Assembly (NCBI GenBank): GCA_046760105.1
Contig: JBHIDJ010000007.1
Location: 9,520-73,519, forward strand
Direction: 5' to 3'
DNA from: JBHIDJ01 sp046760105
GTDB lineage: Bacteria > Pseudomonadota > Gammaproteobacteria > Acidiferrobacterales > SPGG2
Length of the DNA stretch: 64,000 nucleotides
Shown: positions 50,871 through 60,162 of the stretch, piece by piece
How positions within the stretch are numbered: the stretch's first letter is position 1
Layout: every line of letters starts with the position of its first letter
Notes under the pieces: model-generated
The model's input: the letters and a program-made list of their open reading frames with translations, nothing else
The model's database searches: none
Told to the model about the DNA's origin: nothing
Translations under genes and position numbers: made by a program

Positions 50871-52234
50871 TGTCGCTGGCCAAAGCAGCGAAGGTACTGG
50901 GTGGATCGCTCATCGGCGCGGACCGGCACTTTGCTGGTGTGAGCACCGACACGCGCACGCTACAACCTGGTGAGCTTTTTGTTGCGCTCAAGGGACCGAA
51001 CTACGACGGCCACGACTTTCTCGCGCAAGCAGCTCATGCCAGTGCTGCCGGTGCAATGTTGGTGAACCTTGCTGAGACACCATTGCCCGCGATACAGGTC
51101 GAGGATGCACGGCATGCGCTTGGTAGCCTGGCCGCATTTTGGCGCCAACAGTTTGATATTCCCGTTATTGCGATAACCGGCAGCAATGGCAAGACCACCG
51201 TCAAAGAGATGACAGCGGCAATCATGGCCGAAACCGGCCCCGGGTGTAGCACTAAGGGAAATCTAAATAACGATATCGGTGTACCGTTGACGCTGCTGCG
51301 GCTGCGCCCCGGGGATCGCTACGCCGTGGTTGAGCTCGGCATGAATCAACGTGGCGAGATTCACTACCTTAGTGCCATAACGCGGCCAACGGTTGCCGTG
51401 ATCACCAACGCAACGGAAGCCCATCTTGCAGGGTTGGGCACTGTCGAGGACGTGGCCCGAGCGAAGGGCGAGATCTTTTCGGCGTTGGCCGCGGACGGTG
51501 TCGCAGTCATCAATGCCGATGACGACTACACCGAGCTTTGGCGGGAACTCGCTACACCGAAAAGATGCGTGACCTTCGGATTACATCGCGGCGCGGACGT
51601 CACAGCGGATTATGAGACCGAGACGATGGGTAGTTTGGTTCACATCAAGACCACAAAAGGAGACATCGATATGCGATTGCCGGTACTTGGCAAGCACAAC
51701 GTGGCCAATGCACTCACGGCGACCGCCACGTCGCTAGCGGCTGGCGCGGAGCTCCAACATGTCAAGCGAGGCCTTGAGAAACTGCGGCAGATCTCAGGTC
51801 GGCTCGAAGTCAAGGCGGGTGTAAACGGGTCACGCATTATCGACGACACCTACAATGCTAACCCGGCGTCGCTGGCGGCCGGCATCGCGGTGTTGAAGGA
51901 CTTTCCCGGTGAAGCCGTGCTGGTGCTCGGTGATATGGCCGAACTGGGAGAAGCGGCCCCGGATATCCACCGCCGCACCGGGGAGCTGGCGAAAAGCCTA
52001 GGCATCAGCCGGCTTTTTGCGGTCGGTGCATTAAGCAAGCTTGCAGTGGAAAGCTTTGGCGAGGACGGCATGCACTTCTCAAGCCGTAGGGCCTTGGTTG
52101 AAACCCTATTGGGTCATTTGCACACCGATGTCACCGTATTGATCAAAGGTTCACGCATTATGCGGCTGGAGTACGTGGTGCAGAAGGTCACGCAGCCCAA
52201 TGCAATGGACACACGCGAAGTAACCACAAGATAG
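50870..52234 (+). CDS. murF: UDP-MurNAc-pentapeptide synthetase (D-Ala-D-Ala adding)
   Basis: A 454-residue Mur ligase that adds D-Ala-D-Ala. ITGSNGKTTVKEM (about residues 102-114), the STKGNLNNDIGVPLTLLRL block and DDTYNANPASL are specific for MurF. It starts with ATG in TGATG overlap with murE. Followed by mraY after 12 nt. Confidence 0.97.
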   Translation: MSLAKAAKVLGGSLIGADRHFAGVSTDTRTLQPGELFVALKGPNYDGHDFLAQAAHASAAGAMLVNLAETPLPAIQVEDARHALGSLAAFWRQQFDIPVIAITGSNGKTTVKEMTAAIMAETGPGCSTKGNLNNDIGVPLTLLRLRPGDRYAVVELGMNQRGEIHYLSAITRPTVAVITNATEAHLAGLGTVEDVARAKGEIFSALAADGVAVINADDDYTELWRELATPKRCVTFGLHRGADVTADYETETMGSLVHIKTTKGDIDMRLPVLGKHNVANALTATATSLAAGAELQHVKRGLEKLRQISGRLEVKAGVNGSRIIDDTYNANPASLAAGIAVLKDFPGEAVLVLGDMAELGEAAPDIHRRTGELAKSLGISRLFAVGALSKLAVESFGEDGMHFSSRRALVETLLGHLHTDVTVLIKGSRIMRLEYVVQKVTQPNAMDTREVTTR

Positions 52235-52246
52235 ATGAGAGGCTGA

Positions 52247-53329
52247 ATGCTATTTTATTTGTTTGAAGAACTCACGCGCGAGTTTTCGTTCTTCAACGTT
52301 TTCCGCTACCTGACCTTTCGCGGAATCCTGGGCGTTCTCACCGCGCTCGCCATTTGTTTTGTCGCCGGCCCTGCCATGATCCGTCGACTCGGTTATCGAC
52401 AGATCCACCAAACGGTCAGAATCGACGGACCGGAAACCCATATAGCGAAAGCCGGCACACCGACCATGGGTGGCGCCGTTATCCTGGTAGCTATTGTCGC
52501 CGCCACTTTGTTATGGGCTGACTTACAAAATCGCTTTGTCTGGGTGGTGTTGTTGACCACGCTTTGCTTCGGCGCAATCGGTTGGATCGATGACTATAAG
52601 AAACTGATTGACAAAGATCCACGCGGCATCGGTGCGCGCATGAAATTTTTTCTCCAATCGGTGGTCGGCTTAACGGCCGCGTTTTTTTTGTACTACAGCG
52701 CCAAGATGCCGGTTGAAACTGAGCTCATCGTTCCCTTCTTTAAGAACGTTGCGCTTGACCTCGGACCGTGGTTTATCGTGTTGGCTTATTTTGTCATTGT
52801 TGGTTCAAGCAATGCGGTGAATTTGACCGACGGCCTCGACGGCCTAGCGATCCTACCGGCTGCCATGGTAGCGGGGGCGCTTGGTATCTTCGCATATGCC
52901 ACCGGCCACGTGCAGTTCGCGAGCTACTTGGGCATTCCCTATGTGGCAGGGGTCGGCGAGGTGCTCGTTTTGTGCGCGGCGATGGTCGGTGCCGGTCTCG
53001 GTTTCCTGTGGTTCAACACTTACCCCGCGCAGGTCTTTATGGGCGATGTCGGCGCGCTCGCGTTGGGCGCTGCGCTTGGCGTGATCGCTGTGGTCGTACG
53101 TCAGGAGATCGTGCTCTTCGTCATGGGTGGTGTGTTCGTTATCGAAACCGTGTCGGTAATGCTACAAGTGGCGTCCTACAAACTCGTCGGTCGGCGACTC
53201 TTTAGAATGGCGCCGTTACATCATCATTTCGAGCTCAAAGGCTGGCCCGAGCCGCGGGTCATTGTGCGCTTCTGGATCATCACTGTGATCTTGGTACTGA
53301 TCGGACTGGCAACCCTGAAAATTCGCTGA
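52247..53329 (+). CDS. mraY: Phospho-MurNAc-pentapeptide transferase MraY
   Basis: A 360-residue integral membrane enzyme with ten helices; it makes lipid I from UDP-MurNAc-pentapeptide and undecaprenyl phosphate. KAGTPTMGGAVI (about residues 68-79), the aspartate motif GWIDDYKKLIDKD, NAVNLTDGLDGLAI and MAPLHHHFELKGWPE are intact. Length equals the E. coli enzyme. Confidence 0.98.
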   Translation: MLFYLFEELTREFSFFNVFRYLTFRGILGVLTALAICFVAGPAMIRRLGYRQIHQTVRIDGPETHIAKAGTPTMGGAVILVAIVAATLLWADLQNRFVWVVLLTTLCFGAIGWIDDYKKLIDKDPRGIGARMKFFLQSVVGLTAAFFLYYSAKMPVETELIVPFFKNVALDLGPWFIVLAYFVIVGSSNAVNLTDGLDGLAILPAAMVAGALGIFAYATGHVQFASYLGIPYVAGVGEVLVLCAAMVGAGLGFLWFNTYPAQVFMGDVGALALGAALGVIAVVVRQEIVLFVMGGVFVIETVSVMLQVASYKLVGRRLFRMAPLHHHFELKGWPEPRVIVRFWIITVILVLIGLATLKIR

Positions 53330-53331
53330 GC

Positions 53332-54702
53332 ATGCAGGCTTTATCGATGTCCCACGAAAGGCAACAACGGGCGCTGGTTGTCGGCCTGGGACTCACAGGT
53401 CTTTCCTGTGCACGCCATCTGGTGCGGCTCGGATATCAGGTATCCGTCGTCGACAGCCGCCAGGAGCCCCCGATGTTAGATGAGTTACGTTCAACCCTAA
53501 GGGAGGTGGACTATCGCGTCGGTGGCTGGGATCCGACGCTTTTCCAAGGGCCAGACTTGTTGGTGGTAAGCCCGGGTGTGTCTCTGCGGGAACCGTTGAT
53601 CATGCAGGCGATGGCTGTCGGTATCCCGGCTGTCGGCGACATCGAGTTGTTTGCGCAAGCAGCATCGGCACCGGTGGTCGCCGTCACCGGCGCAAATGGC
53701 AAGAGCACCGTGACTGCACTGGTAGGCGCCATGTGCCGCGAGGCCGGATTGAACACGCTGGTGGGCGGCAACATCGGCGTACCCGTTTTATCGTTGTTGG
53801 ATTCCCCGCAACCTGATGTCTACGTCCTCGAGTTGTCGAGTTTTCAGCTCGAGACCACGTACAGCTTGAACACTCGTGCGGCGACAGTGCTCAATGTGAG
53901 CCGCGATCACATGGATCGCTACGCGAGCCTTAAGGAGTATGCCAACGCCAAGGCGCGTATCTTCCAAGGTGACGGCATCATGGTGTTGAACGCAGACGAT
54001 GCCGTCGTAATGGCGATGGCTAAAGCCGATCGCCGTCAAGTCCGCTTCGGGCTAACATCACCAGCACGCACAAACGACTTCGGCCTGGTAGTGAAAGAGG
54101 GCGTGCAGTGGCTCGCGAAAGGCCGGCAGGCATGGTTGCCCGCCACCGCCGTACGTTTACCGGGCCGACACAACCTCGCTAACGCGCTTGCTGCGATGGC
54201 GCTCGCCGACACCGTCGGCGCGCCCGTAGATGCGATGACGCGAGCGATTGTGGCCTTCGAGGGACTGGCTCATCGCTGCCAAGTCGTGGCGGAACGCAAT
54301 GATGTCGTTTGGATCGACGACTCGAAAGCAACGAACGTCGGAGCGACCCTGGCAGCACTAAAGGGTTTGACCCGTCAGGTAGTGCTCATTGCGGGCGGAC
54401 AGGGTAAGGGGGCCGATTTCCGACTACTCAAAGAGACTGTCGCCAATAATGCGCGTGCCGTCGTGTTGATCGGACAGGATGCCACGTTGATCGAAACCGC
54501 TCTGCAAGCGGTGGTGCCGGTGGTGCACGCCCCTCACATGCATGAGGCAGTCATGCAGGCTGGGCATATTGCGCGTGCGGGTGATGCTGTCCTGCTTTCT
54601 CCAGGCTGCGCCAGCTTCGATATGTTCGAAAATTACGAGCACCGGGGTGAGGTGTTTACGGCGGCGGTACGCAAACTTGTTGCAGGGCAAGGTCAGTCTT
54701 GA
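53332..54702 (+). CDS. murD: UDP-MurNAc-L-alanine:D-glutamate ligase
   Basis: A 456-residue Mur ligase that adds D-Glu. Glycine-rich VVGLGLTGLSCARHL at the N-terminus, ATP loop VTGANGKSTVTAL (about residues 115-127), ELSSFQLETT and NVSRDHMDRY are typical. An internal ATG at 53350 is an alternative start. Coupled to ftsW by TGATG. Confidence 0.97.
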   Translation: MQALSMSHERQQRALVVGLGLTGLSCARHLVRLGYQVSVVDSRQEPPMLDELRSTLREVDYRVGGWDPTLFQGPDLLVVSPGVSLREPLIMQAMAVGIPAVGDIELFAQAASAPVVAVTGANGKSTVTALVGAMCREAGLNTLVGGNIGVPVLSLLDSPQPDVYVLELSSFQLETTYSLNTRAATVLNVSRDHMDRYASLKEYANAKARIFQGDGIMVLNADDAVVMAMAKADRRQVRFGLTSPARTNDFGLVVKEGVQWLAKGRQAWLPATAVRLPGRHNLANALAAMALADTVGAPVDAMTRAIVAFEGLAHRCQVVAERNDVVWIDDSKATNVGATLAALKGLTRQVVLIAGGQGKGADFRLLKETVANNARAVVLIGQDATLIETALQAVVPVVHAPHMHEAVMQAGHIARAGDAVLLSPGCASFDMFENYEHRGEVFTAAVRKLVAGQGQS

Positions 54703-55868
54703 TGCACGCGCGTAGCTCGCAGGCGGATAAGCGGCGTTCCGCGGGGACGCCCCGGCCAAATTGGGACATGTGGTTAGTGGGAAGCGTTGTCACGCTCACC
54801 GGGCTTGGGCTTGTGATGGTTTATTCAGCGTCGATTTCGTTTGCTCAGGTTACGCTGGGTAACAGTACTTATTATCTTTGGCATCAAGCTGCCGGCGTGT
54901 GCCTCGGTTTGTTTTTTATATACGTCGTCAAACACACACCGGTGCGGCTGTGGCAAGCGGCTGGACCGTATCTGCTGCTCGGCGGTATGGCTTTACTGGT
55001 TCTAGTACTTTTGCCTGGGATCGGTGTCAATGTTAACGGCAGCTCGCGGTGGCTGCGGCTTGGCGTTGTCAATATTCAACCCTCCGAGTTCGTCAAGCTC
55101 GCTATCGTTATCTATGTCGCGGGCTACTATGTGCGCAAGCAAGACGAGTTACATAACTTCACGCAGGGCGTTGTCATCATCAGTCTCGTTGTTGCCGCAG
55201 TTGGAACGCTGTTGCTGCTGGAACCCGACCTCGGTGCCGCGATCGTTATTTGTGTGACCGTATTGGGGATGTTGTTTCTCGCTGGCGTGCGCTTCTGGCA
55301 TTTCAGTGTCGTCACCGCCGCAGGCATAGGCGGTATGTTGCTGCTAACGTTTGTGTCGCCCTACCGCCTTCAGCGTCTAGTCGCCTTTCTTGATCCTTGG
55401 GCGGATCCGTTTAACAGCGGGTTCCAACTCGTGCAGGCGTTGATCGCGTTTGGGCGTGGTGAATGGTTTGGTGTCGGGCTCGGAGCAAGCGTGCAGAAGC
55501 TCTATTACCTCCCCGCGGCGCATACAGACTTTCTGTTCGCGGTGACCGCGGAGGAGCTGGGGTTAGTGGGGGTACTTGTGATAATCGTCTTATTCGGGGT
55601 GCTGATCGCGCGCGCATTTGTCATCGCCAAACAGGCCGAGACGGTAGGTCTAATCTATGCCGCTCGCCTGGCGCAGGGCGTCGGCCTGTTACTGGGTTCG
55701 CAGGCGATTATTAATATGGGTGTGAACATGGGCGTTTTGCCGACGAAGGGCCTGACGCTACCGTTCATGAGCTACGGCGGCAGCAACCTTCTGATGAGTC
55801 TCTTCGCAGTGGGGTTGTTGCTCATGGTTGAGCGTGAGACACGCAACCACGCCTGGGGTGTACATTGA
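54702..55868 (+). CDS. ftsW: Septal peptidoglycan glycosyltransferase FtsW
   Basis: A 388-residue SEDS protein with about ten membrane helices. It polymerises septal glycan with FtsI. Motifs: GSRRWLRLG-like GSSRWLRLGVVNIQPSEFVKLA near residues 110-131, LLLEPDLGAAIVI, and the C-terminal NMGVLPTKGLTLPFMSYGGSNLL, the SEDS signature. ATG at 54702 in TGATG overlap with murD. Confidence 0.98.
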   Translation: MHARSSQADKRRSAGTPRPNWDMWLVGSVVTLTGLGLVMVYSASISFAQVTLGNSTYYLWHQAAGVCLGLFFIYVVKHTPVRLWQAAGPYLLLGGMALLVLVLLPGIGVNVNGSSRWLRLGVVNIQPSEFVKLAIVIYVAGYYVRKQDELHNFTQGVVIISLVVAAVGTLLLLEPDLGAAIVICVTVLGMLFLAGVRFWHFSVVTAAGIGGMLLLTFVSPYRLQRLVAFLDPWADPFNSGFQLVQALIAFGRGEWFGVGLGASVQKLYYLPAAHTDFLFAVTAEELGLVGVLVIIVLFGVLIARAFVIAKQAETVGLIYAARLAQGVGLLLGSQAIINMGVNMGVLPTKGLTLPFMSYGGSNLLMSLFAVGLLLMVERETRNHAWGVH

Positions 55869-56938
55869 GCAGCGTAATGGTCATGGCAGGCGGAACGGGC
55901 GGGCATGTGTTTCCAGGGCTCGCGGTGGCAGAGTACTTGCGAAGCCAAGGCGTCGGCGTTGTGTGGATGGGCACGCGGACTGGACTTGAGGCGCGTGCCG
56001 TGCCAGTGGCCGGCTTCGAAATTGACTGGGTATCGATTCGCGGTTTGCGCCGGGGTGGCCTTCTGGGTTGGCTGCTATTGCCAATAAGGTTGAGCATTGC
56101 CATGGCACAATCGGTGCGCACGATCTTACGTCGGCGTCCCGACGCTGTACTCGCGATGGGCGGCTTTGTTGCCGGTCCCGGCGGTTTCGTTGCCTGGTTC
56201 CTGCGCAGGCCGTTACTTGTGCACGAGCAAAACGCGATAGCAGGGCTGGCCAATAGGCTACTCGCATTGGTCGCCGATCACGTGCTCTGCGGTTTTCCGG
56301 ACGCCTTCCGGAACCTTCCGACCGCAAGACATGTCGGCAACCCGGTACGCCGCGAGATCAGGGCACTGACAACACCTAAGCACGAGGCACGTGATCGTGG
56401 GCCTTTACGCGTGCTTGTGCTTGGCGGTAGCCAGGGCGCGCAAATATTCAATACCGTGCTGCCGGAAGCGCTGCGAAGCCTGGCGGCGGCCGAGCGGCCC
56501 AAGGTGTGGCACCAGTGTGGAGAGCAGTGGCTCGGCTCCACACAAGCCGCCTATAAAGATGCAGTGGGAGACGTGCGCGTTACCGGTTTTATTGATGATA
56601 TGGCCGAGGCCTATCGCTGGGCCGATCTCGTCATCTGTCGCGGCGGTGCGATGACGATTTCAGAGCTTTGCGTGGCCGGCCGTCCCGCGGTCTTGGTTCC
56701 TTACCCGTTCGCCGTTGACGACCATCAGACCGCAAATGCGAGGTTTCTGGCCGACCGGGAAGCGGCCATTCTGGTTGCACAGGACGAGTTCGTCGGGCCG
56801 CGCGTACGGGAGTTGCTGATGCAATTTGCCGCTAACCGTGAGTTGCTCGGGAAGATGGCGATGAATGCCCACCGCTGTGCCATGCCCGATGCGGCCGAAC
56901 TGGTGGGACAGCTTTGTATGGAGGCGATGCGTGCATAA
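55865..56938 (+). CDS. murG: Lipid II synthase MurG
   Basis: A 357-residue GT-B glycosyltransferase that adds GlcNAc to lipid I. The N-terminal loop VMAGGTGGHVFPGLAVAEYL (residues 6-25), LVHEQNAIAGLANRLLA and CRGGAMTISELCVAGRPAVLVPYPFAVDDHQTANA are family signatures. It starts TTG in TTGA overlap with ftsW; an ATG at 55877 is a less likely start. Confidence 0.97.
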   Translation: MSSVMVMAGGTGGHVFPGLAVAEYLRSQGVGVVWMGTRTGLEARAVPVAGFEIDWVSIRGLRRGGLLGWLLLPIRLSIAMAQSVRTILRRRPDAVLAMGGFVAGPGGFVAWFLRRPLLVHEQNAIAGLANRLLALVADHVLCGFPDAFRNLPTARHVGNPVRREIRALTTPKHEARDRGPLRVLVLGGSQGAQIFNTVLPEALRSLAAAERPKVWHQCGEQWLGSTQAAYKDAVGDVRVTGFIDDMAEAYRWADLVICRGGAMTISELCVAGRPAVLVPYPFAVDDHQTANARFLADREAAILVAQDEFVGPRVRELLMQFAANRELLGKMAMNAHRCAMPDAAELVGQLCMEAMRA

Positions 56939-58331
56939 CTGGGTTAAGCGCATACATTTCGTCGGCATCGGTGGCGTCGGCATGAGCGGTATCGCCGAGG
57001 TCTTGACGAATTTGCATTTTGATGTCTCCGGTTCGGATATACGTGAAAGTGCTAACACCCGCCGGCTGGCGGCACTCGGCATACCGGTGCACATCGGGCA
57101 CCATGCTAACCTGATTGAAGGTGCGGATGCCGTAGTCGTCTCGTCCGCCGTCAATGGTGCTAACCCGGAAGTGATGGCGGCAAGGCAAGCAAACATACCA
57201 GTTGTGCCGCGTGCGCAAATGCTTGGCGAATTGATGCGGTTGCAACGTGGCATCGCCGTTGCCGGTACCCACGGCAAGACAACGACAACCAGCCTGATCG
57301 CGAGTGTGCTGGCTGAAGCCGGTCTCGACCCCACGTTCGTCATCGGGGGCCAGCTTAACAGTGCCGGTAGCAACGCCCGCTTAGGCAAAGGCGAATACTT
57401 GGTGGCGGAGGCGGATGAGAGCGATGCGTCGTTTCTACATCTGCAACCTTTTGTGGCGGTCGTTACGAATATCGACCGCGATCACCTTGGGACCTATAAG
57501 GGCGATTTCAGTCGCCTCAAACAGTCGTTTATTGATTTTCTCCATAACCTGCCGTTCTACGGATTGGCGGTGCTTTGCCTAGACGATCCAGTCCTACGCG
57601 ACATCGTTGCAAAGGTCAATAAACCCAGAGTGACTTATGGCAGCTGTTCGGATGCAGACATACGCGTATCAGATATCGAGCAGCAGGGTTTGGAAATGCG
57701 CTTCCGCGTGCAACTGAATCGGGAAGGCCGGGTGCTTGACCTCACCCTACGTCAGCCCGGCGAACACAACGTGCTCAATGCACTGGCGGCAGTCGCCGTG
57801 GCCAAGCAACTGGGTGTAGCTGACGAGGCGATCGCACACGGGTTGGCCAGCTTTGCTGGCATTGGGCGGCGCTTTCAGATTCTGGGGCAGCTTAAGGTAG
57901 ACGGTGGCGACGTCATGTTGGTGGACGACTATGCACACCACCCGCGCGAGATCGCGGTGACCATCGCCGCCACGCGCCGCGGCTGGCCAGACCGTAGATT
58001 GGTGATTGCTTTCCAGCCGCATCGCTATAGCCGCACACACGATCTGCTGGATGATTTCTCTATCGTATTAAGCGACATCGATCCACTGCTCATCACCGAG
58101 GTCTACAGTGCGGGTGAAGCCGTCATAAACGGAGCGGATGGGCGTTCCTTGTGTCGCGCTATTCGTGCACGGGGAAAGGCTAATCCGATTTTCGTTGAGG
58201 ACGTAGAAATGTTGTCACAGGCACTAAGCCACGTACTGCAGCCGAATGATCTGTTACTCACCATGGGGGCCGGCAGTATTGGTCAGGTGGCGGCTGGTCT
58301 CCCACAAGCGCTCGCGGGGACGCATGAATGA
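56931..58331 (+). CDS. murC: UDP-N-acetylmuramate:L-alanine ligase
   Basis: A 466-residue Mur ligase that adds L-Ala. IHFVGIGGVGMSGIAEVL (residues 9-26), AGTHGKTTTTSL ATP loop, VAEADESDASFLHLQP and DDYAHHPREI are intact. The GTG at 56931 overlaps the murG stop by eight bases and has GGAGG six bases before it; an upstream frame from 56865 lies wholly inside murG. Coupled to murB by ATGA. Confidence 0.97.
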   Translation: MHNWVKRIHFVGIGGVGMSGIAEVLTNLHFDVSGSDIRESANTRRLAALGIPVHIGHHANLIEGADAVVVSSAVNGANPEVMAARQANIPVVPRAQMLGELMRLQRGIAVAGTHGKTTTTSLIASVLAEAGLDPTFVIGGQLNSAGSNARLGKGEYLVAEADESDASFLHLQPFVAVVTNIDRDHLGTYKGDFSRLKQSFIDFLHNLPFYGLAVLCLDDPVLRDIVAKVNKPRVTYGSCSDADIRVSDIEQQGLEMRFRVQLNREGRVLDLTLRQPGEHNVLNALAAVAVAKQLGVADEAIAHGLASFAGIGRRFQILGQLKVDGGDVMLVDDYAHHPREIAVTIAATRRGWPDRRLVIAFQPHRYSRTHDLLDDFSIVLSDIDPLLITEVYSAGEAVINGADGRSLCRAIRARGKANPIFVEDVEMLSQALSHVLQPNDLLLTMGAGSIGQVAAGLPQALAGTHE

Positions 58332-59224
58332 TGGCGGTCGCCGGTAAAGATGGTTTGCGTGGCACGGTGCTGGTTGACGAGCCGATGTCTAAGCACACCA
58401 GTTGGCGTGTCGGGGGGCCGGCAGACGCCTTCTATGTGCCGGCCGACATTGAAGATCTGCGAATGTTTCTCAGAGGTCTGCCGCCAGGCCAGCCCGTCTA
58501 CTGGCTGGGCCTCGGCAGTAATCTGCTCGTACGCGATGGCGGCGTGCGCGGCGCCGTGATTGCGACAAGCCGAGCGCTTAGCGGGTTGCAGTTAATAGGC
58601 GAGCAGTTGGTGCGCGCCGAGGCCGGTGTTCCGGGCGCCAAGATTGCGCGGTTCACGGTCGAGCGCAACTTAGTGGGCGCGCAGTTTCTCGCCGGTATAC
58701 CGGGCACCATCGGCGGGGCACTGGTAATGAATGCAGGCGCCTTCGGTGGTGAGACCTGGAACATCGTGCACGCGGTGGAAACGATCGGCCGCCAAGGACA
58801 ACTACACACGCGGCCGCACTCCGATTTCACGGTCGGTTATCGCCGGGTCGACGGCCCGGAAAACGAATGGTTTGTTGCCGCGCATTTACGTCTAGAAAAG
58901 GGTGACAGCGCTTCCGGTAAGAACGACATAAGAACACTATTGGCGAAGCGCGGCGAGACACAGCCGACGCAGATGCCAAACGCCGGCTCGATCTTCAAGA
59001 ATCCTCCAGGCGATTACGCCGCCCGCCTCATCGAGGCGAGCGGCCTTAAGGGTCTGCGCGAAGGTAATGCCTGCGTATCCCAGCTGCATGCGAACTTTAT
59101 CGTCAATACGGGCAATGCCAGCGCCGCTGAGATCGAACGTCTGATACACACGGTGCAAAGCGCTGTAGAGCGTGCACAAGGTGTGAGCCTGGAGTTGGAA
59201 GTAAGGGTGATCGGTGAGCCATGA
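58328..59224 (+). CDS. murB: UDP-N-acetylenolpyruvoylglucosamine reductase
   Basis: A 298-residue flavoenzyme that reduces the enolpyruvyl group to lactyl. HTSWRVGGPADAFYVP, the FAD loop LGLGSNLLVRDGG, GIPGTIGGALVMNAGAFGGE, the catalytic Ser in NAGSIFKNP and the catalytic Glu in LELEVRVIG are present. It is the short type II form, shorter than E. coli MurB (342). No ddl follows; ftsQ starts within its end. Confidence 0.97.
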   Translation: MMAVAGKDGLRGTVLVDEPMSKHTSWRVGGPADAFYVPADIEDLRMFLRGLPPGQPVYWLGLGSNLLVRDGGVRGAVIATSRALSGLQLIGEQLVRAEAGVPGAKIARFTVERNLVGAQFLAGIPGTIGGALVMNAGAFGGETWNIVHAVETIGRQGQLHTRPHSDFTVGYRRVDGPENEWFVAAHLRLEKGDSASGKNDIRTLLAKRGETQPTQMPNAGSIFKNPPGDYAARLIEASGLKGLREGNACVSQLHANFIVNTGNASAAEIERLIHTVQSAVERAQGVSLELEVRVIGEP

Positions 59225-60050
59225 GGACTTGTTCGGGAGCACGAGCATGTCACGAATGAGGAGACGGCGTCGACATCGGAAGAAATCAGCCGCTAATGTC
59301 GACGGAACAACGTGGCTGTTCATGGGCAGCGATGCTCCGTTTAGGGCGGGCGTGGTGATGTTGTGGACGATCGTTCTTTTGGTTGCTTTGGCGCTTACTC
59401 TCGATTGGCTGTTGCGTCCCGACCGTTTCCCCGTCGAGAGCGTCAACTTTGAAGGACGGTTTGAGCACGTAACGAAAGAGCAGCTGGTGGAAGTGACCAA
59501 GGAGCAAGTGCACGGCAATCTTTTCGCCGTCGATCTTGATGCGGTGAAGGCGCAGGTTGAGTCGCTGCCGTGGGTCTATACGGCGTCGGTGCGCCGGCGG
59601 TGGCCCCACCACTTACATATTCGCTTTACGGAACAACAACTTATCGCCCGTTGGGGTGACACGGCGTGGGTCAATCATGCAGGTGAGTTAGTGCGGTTAG
59701 GCGCGGTAGCGCTGTCGACGCCGCTGCCGCAGTTACGCGGACCCGACGGCACACACGCGGATGTACTCGCACACTATCGGCGTTTCGAACGCGCGCTCGC
59801 ATCCGTCGGGTTGCATGCCAAGGCGGTGACGTTGACGCCACGTCGCAGCTGGAAAGTTGAGTTGGACAAGGGCGTAACCCTCGTGCTCGAACGTGCGGAT
59901 CCTGACGTCAAGATTGCTCGCTTTGTGCGCGTGTATCCCCACGCGCTTGTACGTTATGCAAACAGGATCAAGCAAGTAGATCTGCGGTATACGAACGGAT
60001 TTTCCGTGGAGTGGATCGAACCACCGGATGCGCTTGCATGGTTGGATTAG
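59214..60050 (+). CDS. ftsQ: Cell division protein FtsQ
   Basis: A 278-residue bitopic divisome protein. A very basic N-terminus (MRRRRRHRKKS), one membrane helix (about residues 45-65), a POTRA domain (FPVESVNFEGRFEHVTKEQL, about 72-140) and the beta domain that binds FtsB/FtsL. The GTG at 59214 has AAGGG six bases before; an ATG at 59247 with GGGAGC is an equally reasonable start. Overlaps murB by 11 nt. Confidence 0.94.
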   Translation: MSHEDLFGSTSMSRMRRRRRHRKKSAANVDGTTWLFMGSDAPFRAGVVMLWTIVLLVALALTLDWLLRPDRFPVESVNFEGRFEHVTKEQLVEVTKEQVHGNLFAVDLDAVKAQVESLPWVYTASVRRRWPHHLHIRFTEQQLIARWGDTAWVNHAGELVRLGAVALSTPLPQLRGPDGTHADVLAHYRRFERALASVGLHAKAVTLTPRRSWKVELDKGVTLVLERADPDVKIARFVRVYPHALVRYANRIKQVDLRYTNGFSVEWIEPPDALAWLD

Positions 60051-60162
60051 GAGAGTTGGACAACGGTGGCGCTTTCTTTGGCTGCGCACACAGGTTGCAG
60101 CGAAAGTCGGGTTTTGCCGCAACGTGCTCGCTGGCAAGCACTGACAAAAAAGAGGTGAAACT

